DNA of 18,809 nt from CAIWXH01 sp964555675 (GTDB lineage Bacteria; Chloroflexota; Chloroflexia; Chloroflexales; Chloroflexaceae): NCBI GenBank assembly GCA_964555675.1, contig CAZKTU010000120.1, positions 1 to 18,809 of the forward strand, read 5' to 3'. A program made the translations under genes and the position numbers. Under the pieces are notes generated by a model. The model saw nothing but the letters and a program-made list of their open reading frames with translations. It searched no databases and was not told the DNA's origin. This document shows, one piece after another, positions 1 to 6,624 of the stretch; positions within the stretch are counted from its first letter, which is position 1; every line of letters starts with the position of its first letter.

Positions 1-31
1 CGAGGGTGATCCTGAGGGGTTTGGTTGCCAT
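1..31 (-). CDS. Possible 5' end of a gene leaving the window on the left (partial)
   Basis: An ATG on the minus strand at 31-29 opens a frame reading M-A-T-K-P-L-R-I-T-L up to the window edge with no stop. An extended -10-like element (TGC-TAGGAT, 41-49 minus) lies about 10 nt upstream of the ATG, which would place transcription start at or next to the start codon, as for the divergent gene at 107. No Shine-Dalgarno sequence is well placed. Only ten codons are visible, so the product cannot be named, and the frame could be chance in such GC-rich DNA. The call rests mainly on the promoter-like spacing. Confidence 0.35.
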   Translation of the reverse strand, partial: MATKPLRITL

Positions 32-40
32 AGCCGGGGC

Positions 41-49
41 ATCCTAGCA
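41..49 (-). promoter_or_regulatory. Putative extended -10 promoter element (TGC-TAGGAT)
   Basis: Read on the minus strand, the sequence is TGC followed by TAGGAT, close to the TGC-TATAAT elements at 9929-9937 and 15648-15656. It is about 10 nt from the ATG at 31. No convincing -35 box is seen, which is tolerated when the TG extension is present. Confidence 0.35.
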
Positions 50-94
50 CGGTCGCGGCTGCGGGGCAAGGGGCGGCCCTTGCACTATATGCGC

Positions 95-100
95 TACAAT
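95..100 (+). promoter_or_regulatory. -10 box (TACAAT) for the amidohydrolase lipoprotein, probably leaderless
   Basis: TACAAT ends only 6 nt before the ATG at 107. With usual -10 to +1 spacing, transcription would start on the A of the start codon or within a base or two of it, giving a leaderless mRNA. The surrounding ATATGC-N2-TACAATAAA resembles the glycosyltransferase promoter near 12283-12297. No clear -35 box is seen. Confidence 0.5.
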
Positions 101-106
101 AAACCT

Positions 107-1465
107 ATGCGCAAGCTCCTCCCGCTGCTGCTCTTGCTGCTCGCCGCCTGTGCCGCGTCGCCCGCCGGGCCGACCCCCGCTCCGGCTACGCCCACGGCCG
201 CCCCCGCCGCCCTGGCCCCGACTGTTGCGGCGAGCCCGATCCCCGCCCCGACGGTCGCCGCCACCCCGACGACGGTTGCGGCCAGCCCGACGGTCGCCGC
301 TAGCCCTACCCCGGCGCTGCCGAGCGCCACGCCCCTGCCGCGCTACGACCTGGTCCTGACCGGCGCAACCCTGCTCGACGGCACCGGCGCGCCGCCCCTG
401 CCCGACGCGGCCGTGGCGATCAGCGCCGGGCGCATCGCCGCCGTGGGCCGGGCGGGCGAGCTAGCCTACAGCGCCGACACGCCGGTGCGCGAGCTGGCCG
501 GGGCCACGCTCATGCCCGGCTTCATCAACGCCCACGCGCATACCTCGGGGCTCGACGACGAGGGCCTGCGGGCCTGGACCCGGGCCGGCGTCACCACGGT
601 GCGCGACCTGGGCGGCCCCCTCGACGCCGTGGTCGCGCGGCGCGATCGCATCGCCACGGGCGCTGATCCGAGCCTGCCGCGGCTGCTCGTGGCCGGGCCG
701 ATCGTGAATGTGCTGGGCAGCTTCTCGACCGAGATCTACGGCGTGAACGACCGGGTGCTGATCGTCGACGGCCCCGCCGATGCCCAGGCGAAGATCGCCG
801 GTCTGCTCGACGGCGGCGCCGACCTGGTCAAGCTGGCCGTCTCGGGGCGCACCGACGTCAGCTACGCCGAGCTGTCCGACGAGGAGCTCGTCGCGATCGT
901 CGAGACCGCCCGCGGGCGCGGTGTCCACGTGGCCGCCCACGTCGACCGGGCCGTAGCCCTGCGCCGCGCCGTCGCGAGCGGCATCAGCAGCGCCGCCCAC
1001 AGCCCCCGCGACCGCATCCCCGACGACCTGATCGCCCAGATGGTCGCCCAGGGTGTCGGCTTCGTGCCGACCATCGCCGTCTACGAGGGCCTGGCCCTCG
1101 AGCGGGGCAATGTCGTCGAGTGGCGCCGCGTGACCGCCCCCGTGATGTACGACAACCTGCGCCGCTTCGCCGCCGCGGGCGGCCTGCTGGCCCTCGGCGA
1201 CGACTATGGCGGCGCGCCCGAGCAGAGCGTCGGCATGCCCATGGACGAGATCAACCACTGGCTCGCCGCCGGCCTCACGCCCGCCCAGATCATCGCCGCC
1301 GCCACCGGCGGGGGCGCCCGCGTGCTCGAGCTCGAGGGCGAGCTCGGCGCCATTGCCCCAGGCCTCGCCGCCGACATCCTGGTCGTCGACGGCGACCCCC
1401 TGACCGACATCACGGCCCTCACCAGGCCCCTGCTGGTGCTCCACGACGGGGTTGAGGTGCGGTAG
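107..1465 (+). CDS. Lipoprotein amidohydrolase (imidazolonepropionase/prolidase-like)
   Basis: A 452-residue metal-dependent hydrolase predicted to be anchored outside the membrane. Residues 1-15 form a short basic and Leu-rich signal ending in lipobox LAAC (Cys15), followed by about 60 residues of Pro/Ala/Thr linker with TVAASP-type repeats. The amidohydrolase fold begins near residue 81. Visible ligands fit the superfamily: HAH (His143, His145) after MPGFIN, Lys242, His278 in AAHVD, His298 in AAHSP, and Asp365 in LALGDD. The C-terminal GxxADILVVDGDPL strand completes the composite beta-sandwich. An in-frame TTG at 80 would extend the protein, but ATG 107 gives a proper signal peptide and sits 6 nt after a -10 box. 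The substrate is unknown; cyclic amides, dipeptides or lactones are all possible. The gene converges on the exporter operon at 1526. Confidence 0.88.
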   Translation: MRKLLPLLLLLLAACAASPAGPTPAPATPTAAPAALAPTVAASPIPAPTVAATPTTVAASPTVAASPTPALPSATPLPRYDLVLTGATLLDGTGAPPLPDAAVAISAGRIAAVGRAGELAYSADTPVRELAGATLMPGFINAHAHTSGLDDEGLRAWTRAGVTTVRDLGGPLDAVVARRDRIATGADPSLPRLLVAGPIVNVLGSFSTEIYGVNDRVLIVDGPADAQAKIAGLLDGGADLVKLAVSGRTDVSYAELSDEELVAIVETARGRGVHVAAHVDRAVALRRAVASGISSAAHSPRDRIPDDLIAQMVAQGVGFVPTIAVYEGLALERGNVVEWRRVTAPVMYDNLRRFAAAGGLLALGDDYGGAPEQSVGMPMDEINHWLAAGLTPAQIIAAATGGGARVLELEGELGAIAPGLAADILVVDGDPLTDITALTRPLLVLHDGVEVR

Positions 1466-1469
1466 GGAA

Positions 1470-1486
1470 GGGGGCCGCAGGCCCCC
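1470..1486. terminator. G-rich hairpin between convergent genes
   Basis: GGGGGCC-gca-GGCCCCC is a perfect 7-bp stem with a 3-nt loop, 4 nt after the amidohydrolase stop and facing the end of the membrane-fusion gene. No T-tract follows on either strand, so it is not a textbook intrinsic terminator. It may block or stabilise 3' ends in both directions, or be a member of a dispersed G-rich palindromic repeat (compare 8218-8236 and 18747-18809). Confidence 0.45.
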
Positions 1487-1515
1487 ATACCCCCGCCGCG
1501 GGTAGCGGCGAAAAC

Positions 1516-1530
1516 CGTAACTCGGTTACG
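1516..1530. repeat. Inverted repeat overlapping the membrane-fusion gene stop codon
   Basis: CGTAAC-TCG-GTTACG is a perfect 6-bp inverted repeat with a 3-nt loop. It covers the TAA stop of the minus-strand gene (1526-1528). It could form a small 3'-end hairpin. It is short enough that coincidence is possible. Confidence 0.3.
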
Positions 1531-2989
1531 AACCTTGGCTCACCACGGCGGTCATGTTCCAGCGCAGGCGCGGGTCGCTCTGTGCGAGGTCGACCACCAC
1601 GGTGTAGACGATGTCGCCCTGGCGGTTGCCGCCGATCGGCTTGATCTGGCGCACCAGGCCCGGCAGCTCCAGCTCGGGCAGGGCGTCGAAGCGCACGCTC
1701 ACGGCGTCGCCCTCGCGCAGGCGCACCACCTCGAGCTCGGTCAGGTCCTCGGTCTCGATCTGCCAGACCGCCGTGTCGGCGATCACCAGGGCGGGCATGG
1801 TCGGCCCGGCCAGCTCGCCGACGGTCAGGTCGAGGCGGGCCACACTGCCGGCGAAGGGCGCGACCAGGGTGGCCTGCGCGAGCTCGAGCTCGGCCTGGGC
1901 CAGGGCCACCTGGGCGGCCTCGATCTCGACCCGGGCCGCCTCAAGGTCTACCTCGCGGGGAGGCGCGGCCACCTGGGTCAGGGCCGCCTCGGCCTGCCTG
2001 ACGCCCGAGGCGGCCAGCTCGATCTGGGTGTTGCGCGCCGGGCCGCGCAGGCGCGCCAGGTTGGCCTCGGCGGCGGCCACGCGGGCCTGGGCTGCGGCGA
2101 CCTTATCATTGTCGGGCGCCGCGGTCAGCTGCTCTAGGCGCGCCTCCGCGTCGCGCACCCGCGCCTCGGCCGCGGCGATGCCCTCGCGCTCGGCCTGCTG
2201 GGCCTGGTCGAAGGCCACGCGGGCCTGCTCGAGTTGGGCCTCGGCATTCTCGAGATTGCGGCGGGCCGTGTCCTCCAGATCCTTGCGCTCGTCGGGCAGG
2301 TCGCCAGGCAGCTTCGCCAGATCCTGGTTGTCCCAGTAGATGCGGTCGTAGGCCTGCTGGCGCTCGCGCAGATTGTTGGCGGCCTGCTCAAGCGCCAGCT
2401 GGGCGCTGGTCTTGGCCGCCGAGAGGGCGTCGCGCTGCTGGGCCAGGTTCGCGCTGGCCTGGTCGAGGGCGGCCTGGGCTTGGGTGACCTCGGTGCCCTT
2501 GGGGCCGGCGAGCACGCGGGCCAGGGCCTCGCGGGCCTCGGCCAGCTGAGCCTCGGCGGCGCTCAGGTCGCTCGTGGTGACCCCGGCCTCGGCCTGGGCC
2601 AGGCCTGCCTGAGCCTGGGCCACCCCGGCTTCGGCCACGGCAACGGCCTCGGGCGCGGCCCCGGCGGCGACCTGGCTGTAGCGGGCCTCGGCTCGCGCCA
2701 GGCCGACGCGGGCCTGGTCGAGCTTGAGCTCCAGGGTCCTGGTATCGAGGCGGGCCAGAGGCTGGCCGGCCGCCACGCTCTCGCCCTCGGCCACCAGCAC
2801 CTCGGCGACCGTGCCGGCCCGCTCGAAGCTGAGGGTCGCGTCGGCGGCGGGCAGCACCCTGCCGTCGGCCACCACCCCCGTCGTAGCCGTCTGGGGCGCC
2901 AGGGTGGGCTCGGCGGGCTGGCCGGCGGGGGCGGCGCTACAGCCGGCCAGTGCTGCGGCCAGGGCCAGAATGATCATCAGCTTGAGCAT
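1526..2989 (-). CDS. Lipoprotein membrane-fusion (HlyD/MacA-like) subunit of an ABC exporter
   Basis: A 487-residue periplasmic-adaptor-type protein. A signal peptide ends in lipobox LAGC (Cys17), so it is lipid-anchored. Residues about 40-90 resemble the biotinyl-lipoyl half (GRVLPA, AGTVAEVLVAEGESVAAGQPLARLD). Residues about 90-370 are an unusually long Ala/Glu/Gln-rich coiled-coil hairpin. The second lipoyl half (APFAGSVARLDLTVGELAG) and a beta-barrel follow to the C-terminus. Translation is coupled to the ATPase gene upstream: only 2 nt (TAG-CG-ATG) separate stop and start, and the Shine-Dalgarno AAAGGAA lies in the last ATPase codons. It presumably links the FtsX-type permease to its substrate; in a cell without an outer membrane, which is likely here, no TolC partner would be expected. 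The substrate is unknown. Confidence 0.87.
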   Translation of the reverse strand: MLKLMIILALAAALAGCSAAPAGQPAEPTLAPQTATTGVVADGRVLPAADATLSFERAGTVAEVLVAEGESVAAGQPLARLDTRTLELKLDQARVGLARAEARYSQVAAGAAPEAVAVAEAGVAQAQAGLAQAEAGVTTSDLSAAEAQLAEAREALARVLAGPKGTEVTQAQAALDQASANLAQQRDALSAAKTSAQLALEQAANNLRERQQAYDRIYWDNQDLAKLPGDLPDERKDLEDTARRNLENAEAQLEQARVAFDQAQQAEREGIAAAEARVRDAEARLEQLTAAPDNDKVAAAQARVAAAEANLARLRGPARNTQIELAASGVRQAEAALTQVAAPPREVDLEAARVEIEAAQVALAQAELELAQATLVAPFAGSVARLDLTVGELAGPTMPALVIADTAVWQIETEDLTELEVVRLREGDAVSVRFDALPELELPGLVRQIKPIGGNRQGDIVYTVVVDLAQSDPRLRWNMTAVVSQGS

Positions 2990-2991
2990 CG

Positions 2992-3732
2992 CTAATTCCT
3001 TTCAGGGGCCACAATCTGCCCGTCGGCGACGATGACGGCGCGCCCGGCGCGGCGGGCCAGGTCGGTGTCGTGGGTCACCATCACCACCGTCTTGCCCTGT
3101 GAGACCAGGTCGGTGAAGAGCGTGAAGATCGAGTCGGCGGTCTTGCTGTCGAGGTTGCCGGTCGGCTCGTCGGCCATCAGCAGGGGCGGGTCGTTGGCCA
3201 GGGCCCGGGCGATCGCGACGCGCTGCTGCTGCCCGCCCGAGAGGGCCGCGGGCAGCTTGTCGGCCTGCTCGACCATGTCCATGCGCTCGAGCAGGGCCTG
3301 GGCCCGGGCCAGGCGTTGGCGCTCGTTGCCGATATCGCAGAAGTCCATCGGCAGCATGACATTCTCGACCACGGTCAGGGTCGGCAACAGCTGGAAGAAC
3401 TGGAAGATGATCCCCAGGCTCTTGCCGCGCCACTCGGCCAGGGCGTTCTCGTCCATGCGGGTCAGGTTGGTGCCGGCGACCTCGACCTCGCCGCTGGTGG
3501 GGCGGTCGATACCGGTGATCATGTTCATCAGGGTCGACTTGCCGCTGCCCGACTTGCCGACCACGGCCACGAACTCGCCGCGCCCCACAGCGAGGTCGAT
3601 CCCGCGCAGGGCGGTGTAGGGGCCTGCGGCCGTGTCGTACTGCTTGACCACCGCGCTCAGGCTGATGATCGGCGCGTCTGGGCGGGCGGGCGCGGCCACG
3701 CTGGTCGGGCGGCGCTGTAGGATGCCGAACAT
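2992..3732 (-). CDS. ABC transporter ATPase, MacB/LolD family
   Basis: A 246-residue nucleotide-binding subunit energising the permease encoded just upstream. All hallmarks are present: Walker A GKSGSGKST (59-67), Q-loop in IIFQFFQLLPTLT (about 108-120), signature LSGGQQQRVAIARAL (164-178), Walker B LLMADEP (184-190) with TGNLD, and switch His221 in VMVTHD. The FQFFQLLPTLTVVENV and GNLDSKTAD wording is typical of the MacB/LolD/FtsE branch, which pairs with FtsX-domain permeases. A 20-residue low-complexity N-terminal extension precedes the domain. A strong Shine-Dalgarno (GAGGAAG) sits 6 nt before the ATG. It lies 16 nt after the permease stop, and its own stop is 2 nt before the membrane-fusion gene, so the three genes form one operon. 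Confidence 0.93.
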   Translation of the reverse strand: MFGILQRRPTSVAAPARPDAPIISLSAVVKQYDTAAGPYTALRGIDLAVGRGEFVAVVGKSGSGKSTLMNMITGIDRPTSGEVEVAGTNLTRMDENALAEWRGKSLGIIFQFFQLLPTLTVVENVMLPMDFCDIGNERQRLARAQALLERMDMVEQADKLPAALSGGQQQRVAIARALANDPPLLMADEPTGNLDSKTADSIFTLFTDLVSQGKTVVMVTHDTDLARRAGRAVIVADGQIVAPERN

Positions 3733-3748
3733 GGCTGCTTCCTCAAGC

Positions 3749-6136
3749 TCACTCGTAGGCGAGCACTTCGCGGACGGTCAGGCGGGCGGCGGCGCGGGCG
3801 GGCAGCAGGCTCGCCACCAGGGCGATCAGCAGCACCACGACCAGCCAGATGCCCACGGCGTAGAGCGCGTAGGTCCAGGTCAGGGGCGTATTCAGCAGGC
3901 CCACCCCGAAGGCGTAGCTCATGGCGTAGCTCATGGGCAGCGAGAGGATGGTGCCGAGCAGCCAGGCCAGCATGGCGATCACCAGGCCCTCGCTCAGGAC
4001 GATCTGGCGCACGGCGCGGTCCGAGGCGCCGACGGCGCGCATCACCCCGATCTCGCGGGTGCGCTCGAGCACATTGATGCTCATGGTGCCGGCCAGGCCC
4101 AGGCCGCCGACCACGCCCATCAGGGTGGCCAGGATCGAGAGCACGACGCTGATCAGGTTGAAGCGCTCGGCCAGGATGGCCCGGTCCTCCGAGCGGCTGC
4201 GGATCAGCCGCACCTCGTAGCCGTCGGCCTCGAGCCGCTGTTCGAGGGCCTCGGCCGTGGCCCTGTGGCTGGTGGGGTCGTGGCCGACGGTCGCGACGCG
4301 CAGGGTGTCGGTGCGGCCGGCGCCGCCGGCGGCGCTGGTGTAGCCCTCGATGGTGACATAGCCCAGGGCCGGGCTGACCGGCGGCATCAGCTCCTCGATG
4401 AAGCCGACCACGCGCCAGGTCTGCTCGTCGTCGCCGAACTTGAGGGTCAGGGTATCCCCGACCGCGATCCCGGGCTCTTTCTGCCTAAAGTTGGTGCTCA
4501 GCACGATCGCCTGGGCGTCGTCGGGCAGCAGCCAGCGGCCTTCGGCCATGCGCGGGGCGAACATGGTCGTGCCGGCGGGCATGGCCCGCAGGTTGATCAC
4601 CTCGCCGGTGCTGCCGTCGGCCCGCAGCGGGAAGATCGCGTCGCGCAGCAGGCTCTCGACGCTGCTCACGCCGGGCACGGCCATAGCTGCGGGCGACACG
4701 CGCTCGGCGCGGTAGGGCCGGCTGAACTGCACCTCGACGTCGTAGCGCTGCGAGGCAATGCTCAGGTCGAGGGTGGTGAAGAGCGAGAGTCTGAGGGTCA
4801 TCGCCGAGACGAAGACCGCGCCGCCGAGGGCCAGGGCGGCCAGGGTGCGGGCCAGCCGGCCCTTGCGGCGGAAGGTGTTGCGCAGCGCCAGGCGGGTCGG
4901 CCGGCTCAGGCCGCGCACGCGGGCGATCGCCCGGTCGAGGTGGCTCTGGCCCACCGGCGCGGCGGTGTCGCCCGCGAGGGCCTCGCGGGCGGGGCGGCTG
5001 ATCACCGCGCGGATGGGCACGGCCGCGGCGGCGAGGGGCACCAGCAGAGCCGCGACCAGCTCGATCAGCAGCACACTGGGCGGCATGGTGACGCCGGAGA
5101 TGTCGACGTTCAGCTGGCCCGCGATGAAGCGGGTCATGAAGAAGGAGCCGAGCGTGCTCAGGGGCACGGCGATCAGCAGGGCCAGCACGCCGAAGCCGGC
5201 GGCCAGGGCGAAGTACATGCCGGCGATCTGGCCGGCGCGGGCCCCGATCGCCTTCATCACCCCGATCTGGCGGGTCTGCTGGGTGAGGATGGCCCCGATC
5301 GTGTTGATGATCAAGAAGGTGCTGATCACCAGGGCCAGCGAGCCGATCGTGGTCATGATCGCCAGGATGGTCGGCAGGATGATCTCGACCGGGTGCTGCA
5401 GCGGCGTGGGCACGTCGGTGTTGAGCAGCTCGCGCCCGCCCCGCTCGACCACACGCTCGACCTCGGCGGCCACGGCGCGGATGTGCTCTTCGTCGCTGCG
5501 GTCGCCCGCGACGACGATCGCCAGCTGGTTGTAGCTCTGCGGGCCGCCCAGCCACTCGAGGGTGTCGAAGGTGATGTAGCCGAAGACCTGGCCCGAGATC
5601 ACCGCCGGCGGCAGGCTCAGGTCGTGGGTCGAGCCCGCCACCGGCAGCTGGCGGGCAGTGTTGCCCGGCAGGGCCACTGTGATCAGGTCGCCCACCTGGG
5701 CGCGGGCCTTGCCGAGCGAGGCCCGCTCGATCAGCACGGCGTGATCGGGGGGCGGCCAGGCGCCCTGCTCGGGCCTGACGATGCCGACCTCGGTCACGCC
5801 GTCGTCGGGCAGCACATAGAGCAGCGTGTCCTGCCATGTGTCCGGGCCGGTCTGGAGGCGCGCGGCGACCGCGCGGCGGCCCTGGGCCTGGGCCACGCCG
5901 GGTAGGTTGCGCACCGTGTCGAGCAGCTCGTCGTCGAAGGGCTCGGTGGTCAGGATGGCGCTGGCCGGATTGGTGGCCAGGAAGCTCTCGCGCAGCTCGC
6001 GCTGTAGCACGATGCGCGCGGCCATGATCGTGCCGAAGGCGAAGACCCCGACCGCGATCGAGAGCACCACCAGGGCGGTCCGCGTGCGGTTGTGGGCCAG
6101 GTCGCGGATGACTTTTTTCCAGCGCGGGCGCAGCAT
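3749..6136 (-). CDS. ABC transporter permease with two FtsX domains
   Basis: A 795-residue integral membrane protein and first gene of the exporter operon. The N-terminal helix (about 20-40) is followed by a large extracytoplasmic MacB_PCD-like region. A first FtsX domain follows at about 255-385 with three helices and the signature RQIGVMKAIGA. A second segment has a helix near 430-450 and another extracytoplasmic domain. A second FtsX domain (about 650-795) carries REIGVMRAVGAS and ends in LTVREVLAYE. Single-domain MacB permeases have four helices; this duplicated form is typical of stand-alone permeases that pair with a separate ATPase, as here. A TTG at 6175 is in frame, but ATG 6136 has GAGGAG 5 nt upstream, and the longer start would begin inside the operator. 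The family moves lipoproteins, peptides, lipids or drugs; the cargo here cannot be read. Confidence 0.9.
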   Translation of the reverse strand: MLRPRWKKVIRDLAHNRTRTALVVLSIAVGVFAFGTIMAARIVLQRELRESFLATNPASAILTTEPFDDELLDTVRNLPGVAQAQGRRAVAARLQTGPDTWQDTLLYVLPDDGVTEVGIVRPEQGAWPPPDHAVLIERASLGKARAQVGDLITVALPGNTARQLPVAGSTHDLSLPPAVISGQVFGYITFDTLEWLGGPQSYNQLAIVVAGDRSDEEHIRAVAAEVERVVERGGRELLNTDVPTPLQHPVEIILPTILAIMTTIGSLALVISTFLIINTIGAILTQQTRQIGVMKAIGARAGQIAGMYFALAAGFGVLALLIAVPLSTLGSFFMTRFIAGQLNVDISGVTMPPSVLLIELVAALLVPLAAAAVPIRAVISRPAREALAGDTAAPVGQSHLDRAIARVRGLSRPTRLALRNTFRRKGRLARTLAALALGGAVFVSAMTLRLSLFTTLDLSIASQRYDVEVQFSRPYRAERVSPAAMAVPGVSSVESLLRDAIFPLRADGSTGEVINLRAMPAGTTMFAPRMAEGRWLLPDDAQAIVLSTNFRQKEPGIAVGDTLTLKFGDDEQTWRVVGFIEELMPPVSPALGYVTIEGYTSAAGGAGRTDTLRVATVGHDPTSHRATAEALEQRLEADGYEVRLIRSRSEDRAILAERFNLISVVLSILATLMGVVGGLGLAGTMSINVLERTREIGVMRAVGASDRAVRQIVLSEGLVIAMLAWLLGTILSLPMSYAMSYAFGVGLLNTPLTWTYALYAVGIWLVVVLLIALVASLLPARAAARLTVREVLAYE

Positions 6137-6155
6137 CGCTGCTCCTCTATCGTTG

Positions 6156-6175
6156 TTGATTGACCAGTCAATCAA
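6156..6175. promoter_or_regulatory. TetR-type operator palindrome upstream of the exporter operon
   Basis: TTGATTGAC-CA-GTCAATCAA: 9-bp perfect arms with a 2-bp centre, AT-rich in a very GC-rich setting. The symmetrical TTGA-N-TGAC/GTCA-N-TCAA form matches operators of many TetR/AcrR-family repressors. It lies 20 nt upstream of the permease ATG, directly after a TACAAT box (6177-6182 minus), so a bound repressor would cover the start of transcription. No TetR gene is visible in the window. Confidence 0.6.
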
Positions 6176-6176
6176 A

Positions 6177-6195
6177 ATTGTACTACGCCTGTCAA
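6177..6195 (-). promoter_or_regulatory. Promoter elements of the exporter operon (TTGACA and TACAAT)
   Basis: On the minus strand a perfect TTGACA (6195-6190) and a TACAAT (6182-6177) precede the permease gene. They are only 7 nt apart, so they cannot be the -35 and -10 of one promoter. TACAAT is the more likely -10, matching other promoters in this window, with transcription starting inside the adjoining palindrome. The TTGACA may be coincidental or belong to a second promoter overlapping the operator. Confidence 0.4.
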
Positions 6196-6257
6196 GTGCG
6201 GGTATCGTCCTTTAGGCCGAGGTGAAGCGCAGGGTCTGGCCCCGCGCTGGATGCCCG

Positions 6258-6282
6258 TGAGGAGACCCGCAGGATCTCCTCA
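6258..6282 (-). terminator. Inverted repeat at the end of the lgt/radical SAM operon
   Basis: TGAGGAGA-N9-TCTCCTCA, 8-bp perfect arms, begins on the TGA stop of the last gene of the operon (6280-6282). It could form a 3' hairpin that ends or protects the transcript. There is no U-tract after it, so Rho-independent termination is uncertain. Confidence 0.45.
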
Positions 6283-6624
6283 CAAAAATACAAGCTCCAC
6301 GAGCCGCCAGGCCGTCATGGCGGCGCCGGCGAGCATGAGCGTCGCCAGGTAGGCCATGACCCGGCGCGGGTCGCCGAGCAGGCAGTCCGACTCGCGCAGG
6401 CCGGCGCGCCAGGCCCGCCAGTACTTGCGCAGCCCGAGGCCGGCGAAGCAGGCCACGGCCAGGGGTGGCGAGACGAGCCAGGCGATCAGGGCCACGGTGG
6501 CGTAGATGCAGTAGGGCAGCGGGTCCTTCACCGCCGCCCGCACATCTGGCGCGCCAAGGTTCGCGCGCGCTGCCTGGGCTTCGCGGGCCGCGCGGGCTGC
6601 CTCGGCCGGGTCGTATGTGCTCAT
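6280..6624 (-). CDS. Small membrane protein, last gene of the radical SAM operon
   Basis: A 114-residue protein I do not recognise. Residues 1-35 are Ala/Arg-rich and probably a cytosolic helix. There are hydrophobic segments at about 38-62 (ending FAGLGLRKYWRAWRAG, with a basic turn) and about 90-112 (MLAGAAMTAWRLVELVFL). The ATG overlaps the TGA of the radical SAM gene in a 4-nt ATGA, so its translation is coupled to that enzyme; GGAG of CAGGAGGCC lies about 5 nt upstream. A frame continuous with it runs far upstream in antiphase to the radical SAM gene, but that part is a shadow. The tight coupling suggests a membrane partner or anchor for the radical SAM protein. It is followed by an inverted repeat, probably the operon end. 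Confidence 0.72.
   Translation of the reverse strand: MSTYDPAEAARAAREAQAARANLGAPDVRAAVKDPLPYCIYATVALIAWLVSPPLAVACFAGLGLRKYWRAWRAGLRESDCLLGDPRRVMAYLATLMLAGAAMTAWRLVELVFL

Noticed and set aside
3632..5905. 757-codon open frame on the plus strand
   Set aside because: It lies antisense to the FtsX permease, whose product has clear domains. The composition (Gln, His, Gly, Asp, Ala) is typical of GC-rich antisense shadows.
6190..6195. TTGACA as the -35 of the exporter promoter
   Set aside because: It is only 7 nt from TACAAT, and no -10-like hexamer lies 16-18 nt downstream of it.
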